This document shows positions 11,691 through 24,146 of a DNA stretch of 64,000 nt, piece by piece. Below the pieces are notes generated by a model that was given only the letters and a program-made list of their open reading frames with translations, was not told the DNA's origin and did no database searches. The stretch is from Erythroxylum novogranatense (taxonomy: Eukaryota; Streptophyta; Magnoliopsida; Malpighiales; Erythroxylaceae), in assembly GCA_029891385.1 (NCBI GenBank), contig CM057231.1, forward strand, positions 25,613,745-25,677,744, written 5' to 3'. The translations under genes and the position numbers were made by a program. The first letter of the stretch is position 1; the number at the start of each line of letters is the position of its first letter.

Positions 11691-12639
11691 AAAGGCTAAA
11701 ACCTTTTAAGGAGAGAGAAAATAATGCAATGATAATAAGTACTTAGATTCTTGATCACATTAATAGGTTACGAATAATGAAGATGTGAAAAATAGGTTGA
11801 AAATGGAAAATGAAAAATGAAAAAGAGCATAGCATTATGATTTATGAAACTACACCCTCTCCTCTTTCTTTTAGATTATTCCTACCAAATTTTACTTTTT
11901 AATGTCTCTTTCTCTTTTCTTATTAAAAAAATAAAGAAAGAGGAAAGAAACCAATTCTCAATTTTCATCTTGGTAGTAAATAACGAGGCATCAATTTTTG
12001 ATTGAAAATGAAAAGAACTATATAATATTTTCCTTTTTTAATGGGGTCTTTTGATAAAATTCAAAGTTATTACTTTCAAACAAAAAAGGACAAGAAAAAG
12101 AAATGGAGAAGTAAGGATGAAAATGTACAACAGTAATAAAGTAAGGAGATGCAATCACTACTAGGTAGATCACGAACTTAAGAACGCATCATAGTTAGAC
12201 AAAGTTCCTAATCATGTTCATCATCTTTCTTGTGCTAATAATCAAATCACATATGTTTAAAAACCAATTCAATTAACATCACATATCAATTTGTCCTCAA
12301 AACCCAAAATAAATCATTTATCAAGCAATCACATTATACCGAAATAACAAATAGCGAACCATCTGATAACTCAATCCACGGTAATAAAACCAACAAACAT
12401 ATAACCATTTAACAAAAAAATTTAAGCAGAAAAATAAACCCATGAGCAAAGCATGGATGACCAACCTTGACAGACGGTAAACCTAAGACAATGGAAGAAA
12501 TTGGTGGAAAAACAATTTCAGAGATGGAGATAAAAAAGACGAAAATAACAAAAAGGAAGAAGACAAAGACCAAAACGAAAGGGGAGGGGGGCTTTGGTAT
12601 TATCGATTAAATTGGAAGGAAAATGACGACATTTCCTTC
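11691..12639. other. Intergenic DNA, nothing recognised
   Basis: There is a pyrimidine/purine inverted area near 11870-11950 (CTCCTCTTTCTTT then AAAGAAAGAGGAAAG) but no element ends or coding sequence. A G-rich stretch lies at 12575-12590. Confidence 0.5.
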
Positions 12640-13155
12640 TAATTTAAATGACAATACTAACTTTGTTTGAATTTACCTACAGAATGGGTTTTTGTACGAA
12701 AATTACTGATGGAAAAAACTTTTTGTAGGGAAATTCCTTATAGAATTGAGTTTCCGTAGGTAAATTATAATTCTATAGGAATTTCCCTCCCATAGTATTT
12801 TACCTACGAAAATTTAATTCCATTAGGAAATTACATACGGAAATATATTTTCATAGGAAAATTACTGAATCTCCTTTCTGTAGGTAATTTCCCTACAAAT
12901 TTTTTTTCTTGTCAGTAAATTTTGAACGCTAATTTTACAAGGAACCATTGGTGCCTATTTTTACGATAACATTTACTATTCCGTCAACAAAGTTTGACAA
13001 TAAAATTCCCTCCACTTTTAACGATAGATTTTTTCTATCGCAAAATAACTTTTTCCACAAATTTACCTACGGAAAGTAATTTTCGTCGCTATTTTATTAT
13101 GAATTTTTTCCGCAGGAAATTTTCCATCGTTAATTTGCAATCTTCTTGTACTGAT
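12640..13155 (-). mobile_element. CACTA-like non-autonomous fragment (subterminal repeats plus one terminus)
   Basis: The region is packed with short direct and inverted copies of a TTACCTACGGAAA / TTTCCGTAGGTAA type motif, at least ten by eye. It ends near 13151 with TTGCAATCTTCTTGTACTG, whose reverse complement CAGTACAAGAAGATTGCAA resembles the CACTACAAGAAA termini of plant CACTA (En/Spm) elements. Dense short subterminal repeats in both orientations are typical of that superfamily. The opposite terminus and a 3-bp TSD were not found. Confidence 0.5.
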
Positions 13156-13195
13156 TTAATAAATATGTTTTTAAAACTCATTTTGCATTAAAATT

Positions 13196-13440
13196 TGTGT
13201 TAATTAAAAATGTTACATTTTCATATATAATCTTTTGGGTCACTCTCTAAAAATGATTTAGTTTAAAGTTATTCATTTCAAAATTTTATATATACATTTT
13301 AAAATGAAACTGATTTTCAATAAATATTTGTGTTAGTTAAACAAATGTTGTATTTTCATATATAATCTTTTGGTTAATTCTCTCTAAAATTTAATTTTAA
13401 TTCATTCATTTTAAAATTTTATATATACAATTTTAAAAAT
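13196..13440. repeat. Two-copy tandem duplication, period about 135 bp
   Basis: GTGTTAATTAAAAATGTTAC at 13196 recurs as GTGTTAGTTAAACAAATGTT at 13331. Both are followed by ATTTTCATATATAATCTTTT and, about 60 bases later, by ATTTTATATATACA. The copies are diverged. Confidence 0.8.
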
Positions 13441-14690
13441 AAAAATATTTTTAAAAAATAAAAGCGAGTTGGACTTGAGCCAAGGCTTGAAATGCCTAAG
13501 CCTAGCTTAGTTTCTTCGTTAAACCTAATATAATCATATTAGTTATCCATCATTAGTAATTTATTATATTAATGACATTTGAAAACTATTACCATAGATA
13601 AGGATTTTTGAATCAATAGAGAGCGACCTAACATTCTTTTAATCACTTTAGGGTGATGAATCATATCTTGATCACTTAATTAATTTCATATAATTCTTAT
13701 TATATCTAATGATTATCGACTAAGCCACTCTTAACTATGATAGATTATAAATAGTATCAAAGTATAGCAATCTCTATATGAGATACTTTGAATATCTTGA
13801 GTCAATAGATAACTTATATAACCATTACATTAATTTCCATAAATCAAGTTAATTTAGTCAACTTTTCTTTAACAAGTATACAAACGTTTGTATAAGTATC
13901 TTCATACTTTACTTTATAAGATTAATTACTTTCTTTATAAGGAAAATATAACATTCATTAGTTTTATTACACACTATTAATATCTAATTTTAATACAAAA
14001 TAATTAAGAACAATATATAAATATAATATGAATATCATAAATAGTATAATTTAATTTACAAATATATTCAACTTATATATTAGTTAATAAATAAGATAAA
14101 AAATATTTGTGAATAATTATATCACAAAAAATACATGTAACTAGTTGACTATAAAATATAAACCAATAAAATGTTCATACAAGTTTACAAAAAGGTTGAT
14201 GATGTCACGAAGGAAAAATGTCTCTTTGCCTCCTTATTCTATTGCAACTCCATCAACAACCGCAATTGAAGTAAGCTACGGCTATGTGCTCTCGGTGACG
14301 CAAGATAAACAGTTGCATGTTCTTTCCCTTCTTCTCGTTTTTGTTGTTTGATTCTCATCATTATTCTTGTCTTTGAGTTTGGTCTACTTTGTCACCTAGC
14401 AGAAATACCATTACTTTAGCCGTCCTGAAAAGTGCCAACAAGAAATATTTCCACAGCTGTAACATACAGAAAACAGGAGGGGTGTTTGTGCTACAATGAT
14501 GTCCTTGCATGTTGTCATTCACGAGAGAGCTTGATTTTGACGTCCCAATGTGTCCCGATTGCAGCCACCGTATCATTTACGGTAACTTCGAAGTAGCAAC
14601 AATATACAATTAGTATCAAGATTTTGACTTTTATTTCGTACCGACTGTTATAAACTTTTTTTTTATTTTTTTTACGGAGTGTTTTAGGTG
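13441..14690. other. AT-rich intergenic DNA
   Basis: No gene supported. A less AT-rich patch at 14190-14580 has short ORFs on both strands (68 and 71 aa) without recognisable motifs. Confidence 0.5.
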
Positions 14691-14699
14691 AATCTCAAT

Positions 14700-14880
14700 T
14701 ATAAGAAAGTATTTTTGAGTCATTCCATATTTAGATTAATCTTCGCTTGAACCGAGTAGGTCTTTTATGAGAGGTAAAACTCTAGCTTCAAATTTTAAAC
14801 GACTGCATACATGAGGAAGGTTCGAATCCGTGATCTCACTTAAATCAGTAGAGTTTCTTACCAACTCACCTGCTCCCTGG
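14700..14880 (-). mobile_element. tRNA-derived SINE copy, reverse orientation
   Basis: The reverse complement begins near 14876 with GGTGAGTTGGTAAGAAACTC (A-box-like), then AGTGAGATCACGGATTCGAACC (B-box-like GATTCGAACC), then CCTCATGTATGCA and TTTAAAATTTGAAGCTAGAG. The same blocks occur in the same order at 57617-57774 on the + strand. That copy has a poly(A) tail, which supports a SINE family with at least two copies here. The exact 3' end and TSD of this copy are unclear. Confidence 0.65.
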
Positions 14881-15914
14881 AGTTTGCTATTTTATAAAGG
14901 TACCTATATGCTAGTCAAACAAAATATAGGTACTTATTTATTAAGTGTAAATATTGGTTAGTATCAGCCTATTTTATAAAGTAATAATTAATTTTATAAA
15001 TTAAATTAAATTATTTATAATTTTAGTACTAATTAATTAAATATAATATATTTACTTGATAGTAAATTAAATAATATATATTTTTATTTCATGTTTCAAT
15101 TTTAATTGATTGTTTCTTTATCACGAACTTTTATTATAAATTGTAATAATTTGGAAGTAAAGATATTTATTGTTCTTTTATTAGATATTTTGATGTAATT
15201 ATTATTTATTATATAATAAAATTATAATTATAATATTTAAAGTATTTTATATTTTCTTAATTTTATATTTGTATGATGATGATTGTCTTTTCATATAAAT
15301 TGTGGTTATTATTTATATGTGATATATCTAAAATTATTATTATTTCCTATTAATTATAATTATTATTTATTATTGTGATTTTAGAGATATGGTTAAAAGT
15401 ATACAAGATAACCGCATAATATGACAATAATCTATTTTGCCAAAATTTTAAAAATTCAGATACTATTTCATAAATTTAAAAATTACTTGAAACATTACCC
15501 AGTATTAATCGGTACTAATATAATTATCGTATCAAAACTCAATCTATTATTAAATTTGGTATGATATTCGCAACATTAATTAGTACGTGATGTATTGTCG
15601 TTTATGATCTAACCTTTATATTGGAAGCACTTTCACTTCACTACAATTTCGCATCAAATGTCCAAGCCAAGTTGTGACAAAAAGATAAGGAAAAGGTCCA
15701 TTGAAGGGTCATGCATAGTTCCTAGGTTTCATCCACATAAAATAAACTCTTCCAAGATTACAAGATTTTGATTTTTAAAAATTTTAAGATTTTGAATTTT
15801 AAATATTTACTTAAATTGATCTAATCGTTTAACTTCAAATTTTGTGACATGATTAATTTAGAGTACATAATACATTTTTCACAATTACACAAAAAAAAAG
15901 GGAAAAGATGAAAC
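14881..15914. other. Very AT-rich intergenic DNA
   Basis: Long A/T stretches, no gene or element ends recognised. Confidence 0.5.
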
Positions 15915-16255
15915 AAGGAGCATGATGGCTCACTCAATGCGCATTTTACTCCATCCCCAGCATCCAGAGTTGAGCGTAGGCAATTTCCGCCTGACGACGA
16001 AGGCATTTTATTCCATTACCCGATTGGAAATTTCCGCCGTGACGACAACGTCGTATTGTCCTTCATCATCGAACAGGATAGCAAAGTCCCGTGGAAGTGC
16101 CATAATATTGCAATTTGGATGCACTGTGTACGTTATTTATTTGACCACCCGAAAAACACTCTTACATTGGTTCCTCCCTCGCCGGAGAGAATTCATCAGC
16201 CAGCCACTCGACAACGGTCTACCCAAAATGGTAAGAATCGTTTTAATAATGTGAT
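15915..16255. other. Less AT-rich island of unknown nature
   Basis: About 340 bases stand out from AT-rich flanks by higher GC and several CpGs. They include a diverged internal repeat (GGCAATTTCCGCCTGACGACG near 15979 and GGAAATTTCCGCCGTGACGAC near 16026). A 110-aa ORF (15922-16254, +) and overlapping ORFs on other frames span it, but none looks like a known family. It could be an exon or promoter relic. Confidence 0.3.
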
Positions 16256-16938
16256 CAAGTATCTGTTTATTTAGTTGTTATTATTTTATTTCTTTTGTTA
16301 TTTATTTATTTATTTAAATTTTGGTTTTCTAATGTTCTATTTAAACTAAAAAAAAGCTGTTTGGTTTATTTTTTCATTTTTATTCTTTGATTTGATTTTT
16401 CTTATTTTTATAACTTATGATAAAAATTATTTTTAATTTTCTATTTTCATTTTATTAAAATATGATATTGTTCTTAACAAAACAAATGCTATTTAATTAT
16501 TGAAGTGACTATTAATAATTAAAATAAAATAAAATAAAAGATTATTTTATTCTTATTTTAATAATTAATTTAAGTTTTAGATTTAAATTAAAATTATTTT
16601 AAAGATAAAGATTGTTTCATATATACTTGATAATTATTTAATTTAGTATAAATTTAAATTAAAATTAGAAGGACATCGGTTTAAATTTTTAGATAATTTT
16701 AATAAATATATATGTTTAAAATCTAATGTTTAATTTAGATAATAGTTTGATTTTAATATTATAATATATTATGATAAGTAAGTATGAGTTTTAAAATTAA
16801 AATTTACAAATTATTACTTGTTAGTAATTATTTATAATAACAAATGCTGAATATTTTAATAATTAGAAATAAATATCATATTAGAGAATAAGATAAAATT
16901 GATTACTTAATTATTTTATAAAATTATTTATCATCATT

Positions 16939-16940
<2 letters not shown>
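16256..16940. other. AT-rich intergenic DNA upstream of NHX
   Basis: No features recognised apart from A/T-rich runs. Confidence 0.5.

Positions 16941-17018
<78 letters not shown>
16941..17018. repeat. (AAT)n(ATT)n microsatellite forming a perfect inverted repeat
   Basis: About 16 AAT units (16941-16988) pass directly into about 10 ATT units (16989-17018), so the two arms are complementary and can form a long AT hairpin or cruciform. It lies about 60-80 bases before the less AT-rich sequence that leads to the NHX start codon. Confidence 0.95.
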
Positions 17019-17020
<2 letters not shown>

Positions 17021-17039
17021 TAATATTTCTCATTACCAA

Positions 17040-17869
17040 CCAGGCAGCCAACAAGTGGAAAATCCTTATCCTCTTATACCCATTTGATCCTTGTGACCAA
17101 TCCAACGGTCAATGCGGTAAAACAAATTCCACGAAGTAGGTTCCTTAGGCGGACTAGAGCAAGCAACTGTCACGTAACTTCCGTTTTGGTTTCATCCTCT
17201 GTTCTCAGTAATTCCACCATTTCGCTATTGATGTCTAGTACTGAAAGTCCGAAGTCAGCGTTTATTTGCTTCACTGGTAGTGGTCGGTTTGATTTACGAG
17301 TTTTTGGAGGGCAGCGTATACTTAGGCGTTACGTTACTTCTTTCTTTCTTAACCCTATTTGGTCATTTCGTTTTTTCTTGTTTTGAGTTCACCTGTAGTT
17401 GATGTTAAGAGAGTTTTGAATCAACTTGTGAGGTATGAGAGACTCAAGTACTTTGTTTTCGTTCTTTCATTGTTAGTCTGCCTTTCATTTTTGTTGTTTG
17501 GGTGCAAAGAAAGTGGAAAAAACTAGAAGAAAAGAATCGACGTGGAAATTTTTAAAATGTTTCTTTGTTTCTTGGTGTTCTTCCATGTAAGTTCTCACGA
17601 AATCTCAAGGTTTTAGCTGGCTTAGTTCTATATTTCTCTTGTCTTTCCTTATGAATTATCTTACATGAATTGGTGGCTGAGAATCATTGTAGCCAAGAGA
17701 TGAGTTCATAGAAGGTGCATTAATGTTCTTATTTGTTGTTTATTTCTTCAAGCTTATAGGCTTTATACTCAATTTACAATTGTCAGTTGTTGATTTTGTT
17801 TCCATATCTACCGACGATCAGATCAAGGAGCTGTTCAAGTTTCGTGGGATTTGCTTATAGTTTTGCGGG
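17040..17869 (+). promoter_or_regulatory. Presumed 5' leader / promoter-proximal region of NHX
   Basis: Base composition rises at 17040-17400 (tracts of CCATTTCGC, GGTCGGTTTG), with pyrimidine-rich stretches after it, before the start codon at 17870. A 100-aa ORF (17084-17386) overlaps it but has no recognisable domain and is best seen as untranslated leader. Plant NHX genes often have a 5' UTR intron. A GT...AG intron between about 17390 and 17860 is possible, but I cannot place its ends. No TATA box is called. Confidence 0.35.
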
Positions 17870-20800
17870 ATGGCTCCGAATTTGATTTCAGTTGTTTCAA
17901 GGTTGGGGGTAACGATGCAGCCTGATCAAATCTCTGTTCATTCTATTACTTTGTTTGTTGCGCTTCTTTGTGCTTGCATTCTGGTTGGTCATCTTCTCGA
18001 GGAGAACCGCTGGGTTAACGAGTCCATTACTGCCCTTGGCATTGTGAGTTTGCTTTAGCTACTTGTGAAATGCTTGCCTATTGAGTATTATTTTGGGTCA
18101 TGTAAGGTTTCAATAAAACATATTCTGGTTGTTTGGGCATTGACTTCTCACCAATGTTTGGGGTGCTTAAGGTTAGATCGAATGGAAATTCAACTTTCTA
18201 TAAGTGGTCTGGGGGCCCTAGAATCTATACATCCCTTAAGACTATGGAAAGTGATACGGACTGATGATTTTTTGGCTGCTTCATTATTGCAGGGTCTTGT
18301 TACTGGGATGATTCTCCTGTTAATCACAAAAGGGAGAAGCTCCCATTTATTTGTATTTAGCGAAGAGCTTTTCTTTATATATCTTCTTCCACCTATCATA
18401 TTCAATGCAGGGTAAGTTGGATTTATCATCATTATTTCTCTTACTTGTTGACTTCGTTTCGATACCTTTACCTTGTATTACATACATAAACAATGATTCG
18501 CAAGTTTCCAAATATTCATATATCTTTCAATAATTTTCAGCTAGAAAAAAGATATACTTGTAAGAATTTGCCCTTTACCTTCTATTTTTCGTTCTAATTA
18601 TTCTTGTAAAGGTTTGTTGCAAGAGGCAAATATTGGATTTTTAGAGTGCAAGTTATGAGCAATTACCTTCTCAATTCCTCTGTTGTGGCTCTTGTTCTAT
18701 TTTATGCTTGGTGGGCTGTGCATATCCTAATGATGTTTGTATAACACACTGCCCTCTGTCTGAAAAGTAAAATTTGCAGATAGAAAGAAGAAATAAACTC
18801 TACTCTTCAAACACCCTTCCATATCGCTTTTGCTAGTAAATTCTTAGTATATGGACATTAGTGCTGCTCAAGTGCTTCGAATCAGGGGAATTGCCCACAT
18901 ATTAGTTGTGATTATATATCTCACCACATTGTTTCTGCTTTTAATTTTATCTCTTCACCTGAGGAGTTTGATCATTTGAGGCTTTCCTTTCTCAGTTTTC
19001 AGGTTAAAAAGAAACAATTCTTCCGGAATTTTATGACAATTGTGATGTTTGGTGCTGTTGGGACTTTGATATCATTTGCTATCATATCAATAGGTATGCT
19101 GCATATATCTGTTTCTCAGTATTATCACGAATTTGTTGACTGAACCTGTATACATGTTGGATGCATTTTGAATTTAAGATGCCTAATGCTTTTAATTGTT
19201 CAGTAGCGTGGCTGTTTACAGCATTTCCTTATTTATACACGTACAATCAAGAAGTATTTCAGGGAACTTATCTTGTGTACGTTGGGCCTGAGAAACTTGT
19301 TAGGCCATAAACAACTAGAGAAAATTCTAGCAAATTGCCTAATCTTATAGCAACATGCTTGGATAAAGAATTACAGCAAATAGTGTTTGGGTAAACTTGC
19401 TATAATTATTTTGAGGCATAAAACGTATAATCTCATTGCTGATTAATTCCAAAGATTTGTGTGTTCATACTTATTATTTGGAGTTTGATTCTTTGTAAAT
19501 TTTAATGTATTCTATGGGTATGAAATGTTTAAGAAAAGTAAGTTATATAAAACAATTTCATGTAAGAAGTGACTTTATGCTTATGCTATCATAAAGTAGG
19601 AGGATGGTCTATGTCTCATTGGTGTAACTGTTAGATCATTGGTTCAGGTTCAGCACAATTGTTCAAGAAATTTGATATGGGTGCACTGGAGACGGTGGAT
19701 TATCTTGGTATCTCTCTCTTCAGAAAATTTGATTTTCTTCTCATTTCTAGGGTCCATGGTTTTCACCCATAGTGTTTCTTTAATTTGGAAATATTTTTTG
19801 CAGATTCGGCGACGATGCCATTTTTTCTCCTTATTTTTCCCAATTTAAAGACATAGATGAAATTTATTACCCTCAAATCAAAGTTCCAATATATAGTTAT
19901 CATTTCTATTTTTTCTCCCATATTTGTACCCTGATTGTTTGATAGAAATTTATCCTTTTTTTGGAGATTGAATTTATAGATGCTTTGAAGTGGGAATTTT
20001 TACTTGTCCGTTCTTAATGTTGTTGCTTTCGTTTCTTATTATAGCACTTGGAGCAATCTTTTCAGCCACGGATTCTGTTTGCACCTTGCAGGTATATTTT
20101 TGAGCTATTTGCATGTGTGAAGTAGATAAGGTTGATGTGATTTTTCTTGCTGAGATTTATAAATGATGTGCCAGGTCCTTAACCAGGAAGAGACACCTTT
20201 GCTGTACAGTATAGTCTTTGGGGAAGGCGTGGTTAATGATGCTACAGCTGTTGTGCTGTTCAATGCAATACAACGTTTTGACCTCTCTCATTTCACTTCA
20301 AGCATAGCCGTGCAGTTGTTGGGGAATTTCGTGTACCTGTTGACAACAAGCACATTACTTGGAGTCGCAGTGAGTTCTCCCTCCTTTCTCAATCTTCCAT
20401 TGGAATGCTTTCCCACTGTTTTGTTCATTCACAGTTTGGTGATTCTGCCGCCTCGGGGGAAATTCTGCTCCTGGGGATGCGCAATTACAGTTTTTACATT
20501 TACTTGGATAAATCCATGTTCCACCAGAAAATGGTTATGTAAGGATTCTGAAACCAGATATCCAAAACCAAGGATTCAATATCTGACATTGTCATTTAGC
20601 TTCAGCATCTTTGAGAAATTTTGATTAAATTTTAACTTAAAGTTGAGGTTGGTGGTTGATAGTCACAGTTATCAAAAACAACCTCTCTACCAACAGCCTC
20701 TCTACGAATTGTATACTTCTAAACCTCACCAGGCGTTTCGACAGAACTTCTAGTGAGATGTTGTTAGTGGTTTGAGATGAAGTGCTTACCATCAAGTTAT

Positions 20801-22607
20801 CTTTCTTTATCAACTTCGTTCTCATTGTGCACAGTAATCTAAGCCTTAGTGGAGCTCTAAATACACCTAAGGTGTATGGTATCACTTGCCTTCTTTTGTC
20901 TCAGGTTGGATTATTAAGTGCTTACATGATAAAGAAGTTTTACTTTGGCAGGTATTTAACGGCTTGTAGTGTATTTATTTTCGGATTCCTTTTTCCTTCC
21001 CTCCTTCCTTCCTTGCCTTTGCTAATTTGAAACTAAACTAGTTTCATTTTGCATAATCTCATTCCTTCCTTTCCTTTGCTAATTTGAAACTAAACTAGTT
21101 TCATTTTGCATAATCTCAGGCACTCTACCGACCGTGAAGTTGCTTTGATGATGCTAATGGCATATCTTTCGTACATGATGGCTGAAGTATGAATTTTTTA
21201 AATATGTAATGCATCCTATTATTATTATTTTGTAAATCTGTCGCTAATCGTATTCTTGGGCAACCTTTTGTCATTAGATACTCAATCTAAGTGGAATTCT
21301 CACGGTTTTCTTCTGCGGTATCGTCATGTCACACTACACCTGGCATAATATAACTGAAAGCTCTCGAGTCACTACCAAGTATGCTAAACCTATATATAAA
21401 CTCTTTAAGAAGATCAAAACACTTACCGTTTACATACTTGTCTTCCTTCAGATAGGGGATTATAGATGTCATTTTATTAATTTCGCTTTGTTATACTCAT
21501 TTTATGCAGACATGCATTTGCAACACTGTCATTCATCTCAGAACTTTTCATTTTCCTCTATGTTGGTATGGATGCTATGGACATTGAAAAATGGACAGTT
21601 GTCAGGAAAAGGTAATGCTATATGCCTATGTAATGATGCTTAAAAATATCTTATTGTGTATGAAGTTTTAAGAGCTTAGAGATCACGGTATTTGTCTACA
21701 TTTTGTGACTCTTTGTTGTCCCTGCGCTGTACTCCACAAGTCCTGGCACATCAATTGGTGTGAGTTCACTAGTGTTTGGACTAGTTCTGGTTGGCAGAGC
21801 AGCTACTGTGTTTCCCTTATCTTTAGTTTCCAATCTGGCAAGGAAGTCTCAGGATGAAAAAATTGGATTTAAGCAGCAGGTTGGGATATGATTCACCTTA
21901 TTGTTGGCTCATAATCCTAACAGGTAACGAATGAATTCTTAATCTTTTCCTTCAACAGATCATAATATGGTGGGCTGGACTCATGCGAGGAGCGGTGTCT
22001 ATGGCACTGGCATATAACAAGGTAAACAGTAGAACATAGGATCATTAGTCCAGGTTGTTTTAATTTATTCTACATTGTAAAAACATTAACGGAAATGATG
22101 TAAAATTACTTTCTACTGTATTTCCATGCAGTTTACAATGGCAGGGCATACTGAACTAAGAGGAAATGCCATCTTGATGACCAGCACCATATCAATCGTT
22201 CTCTTCAGCACTGTGGTGAGCAAGGTTTTAATTTTGCATATAACGTGTATTGTATGCAACTTTGGTTGAGCATTCATTGGTGATCTCAGGTTATTGGTAT
22301 GATGACCAAGCCGCTCATAAGGTGGCTGCTCTCTCACAAACACTTGAACAGCACAAGCGACCCTGCAACTCCCAAGACGGTCACTATACCACTTCTTGTA
22401 AACGGCCATGACCCAGAATCGGACACCGGCGGTGACAACTACAATGTGCCACGTCCAATGAGTCTGCGCATGCTACTGACAACACCAACTAACGCTGTCC
22501 ATTACTACTGGCGGAAGTTTGACAACGCCGTAATGCGCCCTGTATTTGGTGGGAGAGGATTCACACCATTCATTCCTGGTTCACCTCGTAAGACTTTCTT
22601 CCATTGA
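17870..22607 (+). CDS. NHX2-like: Vacuolar/endosomal Na+(K+)/H+ antiporter, NHX1/NHX2 type (CPA1 family), 14 exons
   Basis: Exchanges cytosolic Na+ or K+ for lumenal H+ at the tonoplast, supporting salt sequestration, vacuolar pH and K+ homeostasis (family knowledge). Coding exons read here: 17870-18043, 18293-18411, 18996-19093, 19648-19707, 20045-20091, 20175-20369, 20905-20951, 21120-21186, 21278-21378, 21510-21611, 21741-21879, 21959-22021, 22132-22215, 22290-22607. All introns fit GT-AG and phases join without a break to 537 aa, the usual family length. Landmarks: ENRWVNESITAL near residue 45, the amiloride-site stretch LFFIYLLPPI in exon 2, FQVKKKQFFRNF, SATDSVCTLQ, FGEGVVNDAT with the transport Asn-Asp in exon 6, MSHYTWHN, RGAVSMALAYNK and a C-terminal GGRGFTPFIPGSP. 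The ATG opens the frame that runs into exon 1. The exon 10/11 join gives a shorter version of the usual SDSPGTS stretch. It appears intact. NHX1 versus NHX2 is not resolved. Confidence 0.96.
21003..21119 (+). repeat. 57-bp tandem duplication covering the intron 7 splice acceptor
   Basis: CCTTTGCTAATTTGAAACTA begins at 21016 and again at 21073; both copies run on identically through AACTAGTTTCATTTTGC to ATAATCTCA. The downstream copy continues to the AG used before exon 8 (exon starts at 21120). The upstream copy continues CATTCC, so it lacks the AG. Confidence 0.95.
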
Positions 22608-24146
22608 TTGGTATAAGCGCAGAATGGGTCAGCTGTGTGGATAAGAAGAGAATGAATAGAGTAAAGAAAAAAGAAAAAAAGAAGGGTTCATTTTGCTAGG
22701 GCCAACTAGTAGACGACGTCGTGCGTCTTACAATTGTATTTTGGTTTTTGTCCTTCTAATTTATGACACGTGTAAAATGAATGAGTAATTCTATTTTAAA
22801 AATCAACATGTTTAGGGAAGAGTGAAAAATTATCGATGCACGTAATTTTTCTCTCGTATTTGTTTTACATATGAAAATATTTGTTGAAATCACCGTTAAA
22901 ACTTAGGAAAGGGTTAAACTTGATCTGGCCATTTACCAATTCATTTGAAAACGACAAGCAGTATTGGTTATCAGAGAAACTATCAAATTTGGAATATGAA
23001 ATTCTAAGTAATATAACAGGATAAATAAAATATGAGAAAGAAAAAAATTATTTGATAATGAATTTAGCGATTCTTATTTTAAACGAACAATTATTAATTT
23101 TTTATAAATTACAATAATACTTTATCTATCAATATAATTCCTTGAAGAAAGAATGATTTAGCTAATAAATACTATATTCTAATATAAATAAATATAATAA
23201 TTTCATCATAATTCAAGTGGAATTGAAAATAAAAGTAACTATTTAAAATATTGAAAATTTTCAAAGAATGTAGTCTAGCATAAATTATGAATGGTCGCAG
23301 ATATTATAAACTTTATGACAAAAACAATAAAAAATGAAATAACAAATCAACACACGAAATTTGTTTACGAAGCTCGATACACCTTGTTTACATCTACAAG
23401 GCTCTCACTCAAATGAATGACTTTCACTTGTGATACAACAATAACTTTAATCAGGGCATTACAGAACCGACTCACTCAACTCTTGACACTATCCTTCCTT
23501 TTCACAATCCATTAAAGTAAATCACTTCTAATAATATGATATACTCGTGCTAGTCTCAACAGAGAATTTTCTTAATAATGTTTAATGATGATAACGATAT
23601 GAAATAAACAACAGAAGTAATTAAACAAAAATCATCATAAACAAACACACCTGAGGTAAGAAAAAACAACTTTCTTAATAATTCCAATTTTTTTAATGAA
23701 AGATCGGAAAGTTGTATATCAATAGATCTGCTGTAATCTTTCAATATTATTATCATAACATCACACTTATGACAACAGAAAAATCAACAACAAATATAAA
23801 TGTTTCTTCACTTAAATGTTGAAAGTAATGAGGCTACAAAATTTACTATGGAATTTTTTGCACACAACTACCACTATCGACAGTCACCAAAAACGTACTC
23901 AATCAATTCATCGAACATCACACTATTGACCAAATACTTCTGAAATTTTCTCACATCATAACTTACAATCAGTAACTACAAAATTAACACCTCATGAATA
24001 ATAAGACAACCACTAAAGATTCACACACTGATAAAAAAACTCAGCTGCAAAAATCTAACATATTCAGCCTTCTACACAACCCACTATTGTCGTGCAAAGA
24101 CGAAGATTACGCAGCTGTCAAAAGCAACGCCTTTAACAACACAATG
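22608..24146. other. NHX 3' flank and AT-rich intergenic DNA
   Basis: 22608-22800 is the likely 3' UTR. The rest is AT-rich without coding sequence. At 23340-23480 the tract CACGAAATTTGTTTACGAAG, followed by CTCGATACACC and CTACAAGGCTCTCACTC, resembles the end regions of plant copia-type LTRs in reverse orientation, but no paired terminus was found (low confidence). Confidence 0.4.

Noticed and set aside
17084..17386. ORF of 100 aa before NHX
   Set aside because: No domain; it overlaps the expected 5' leader of NHX and is more likely untranslated.
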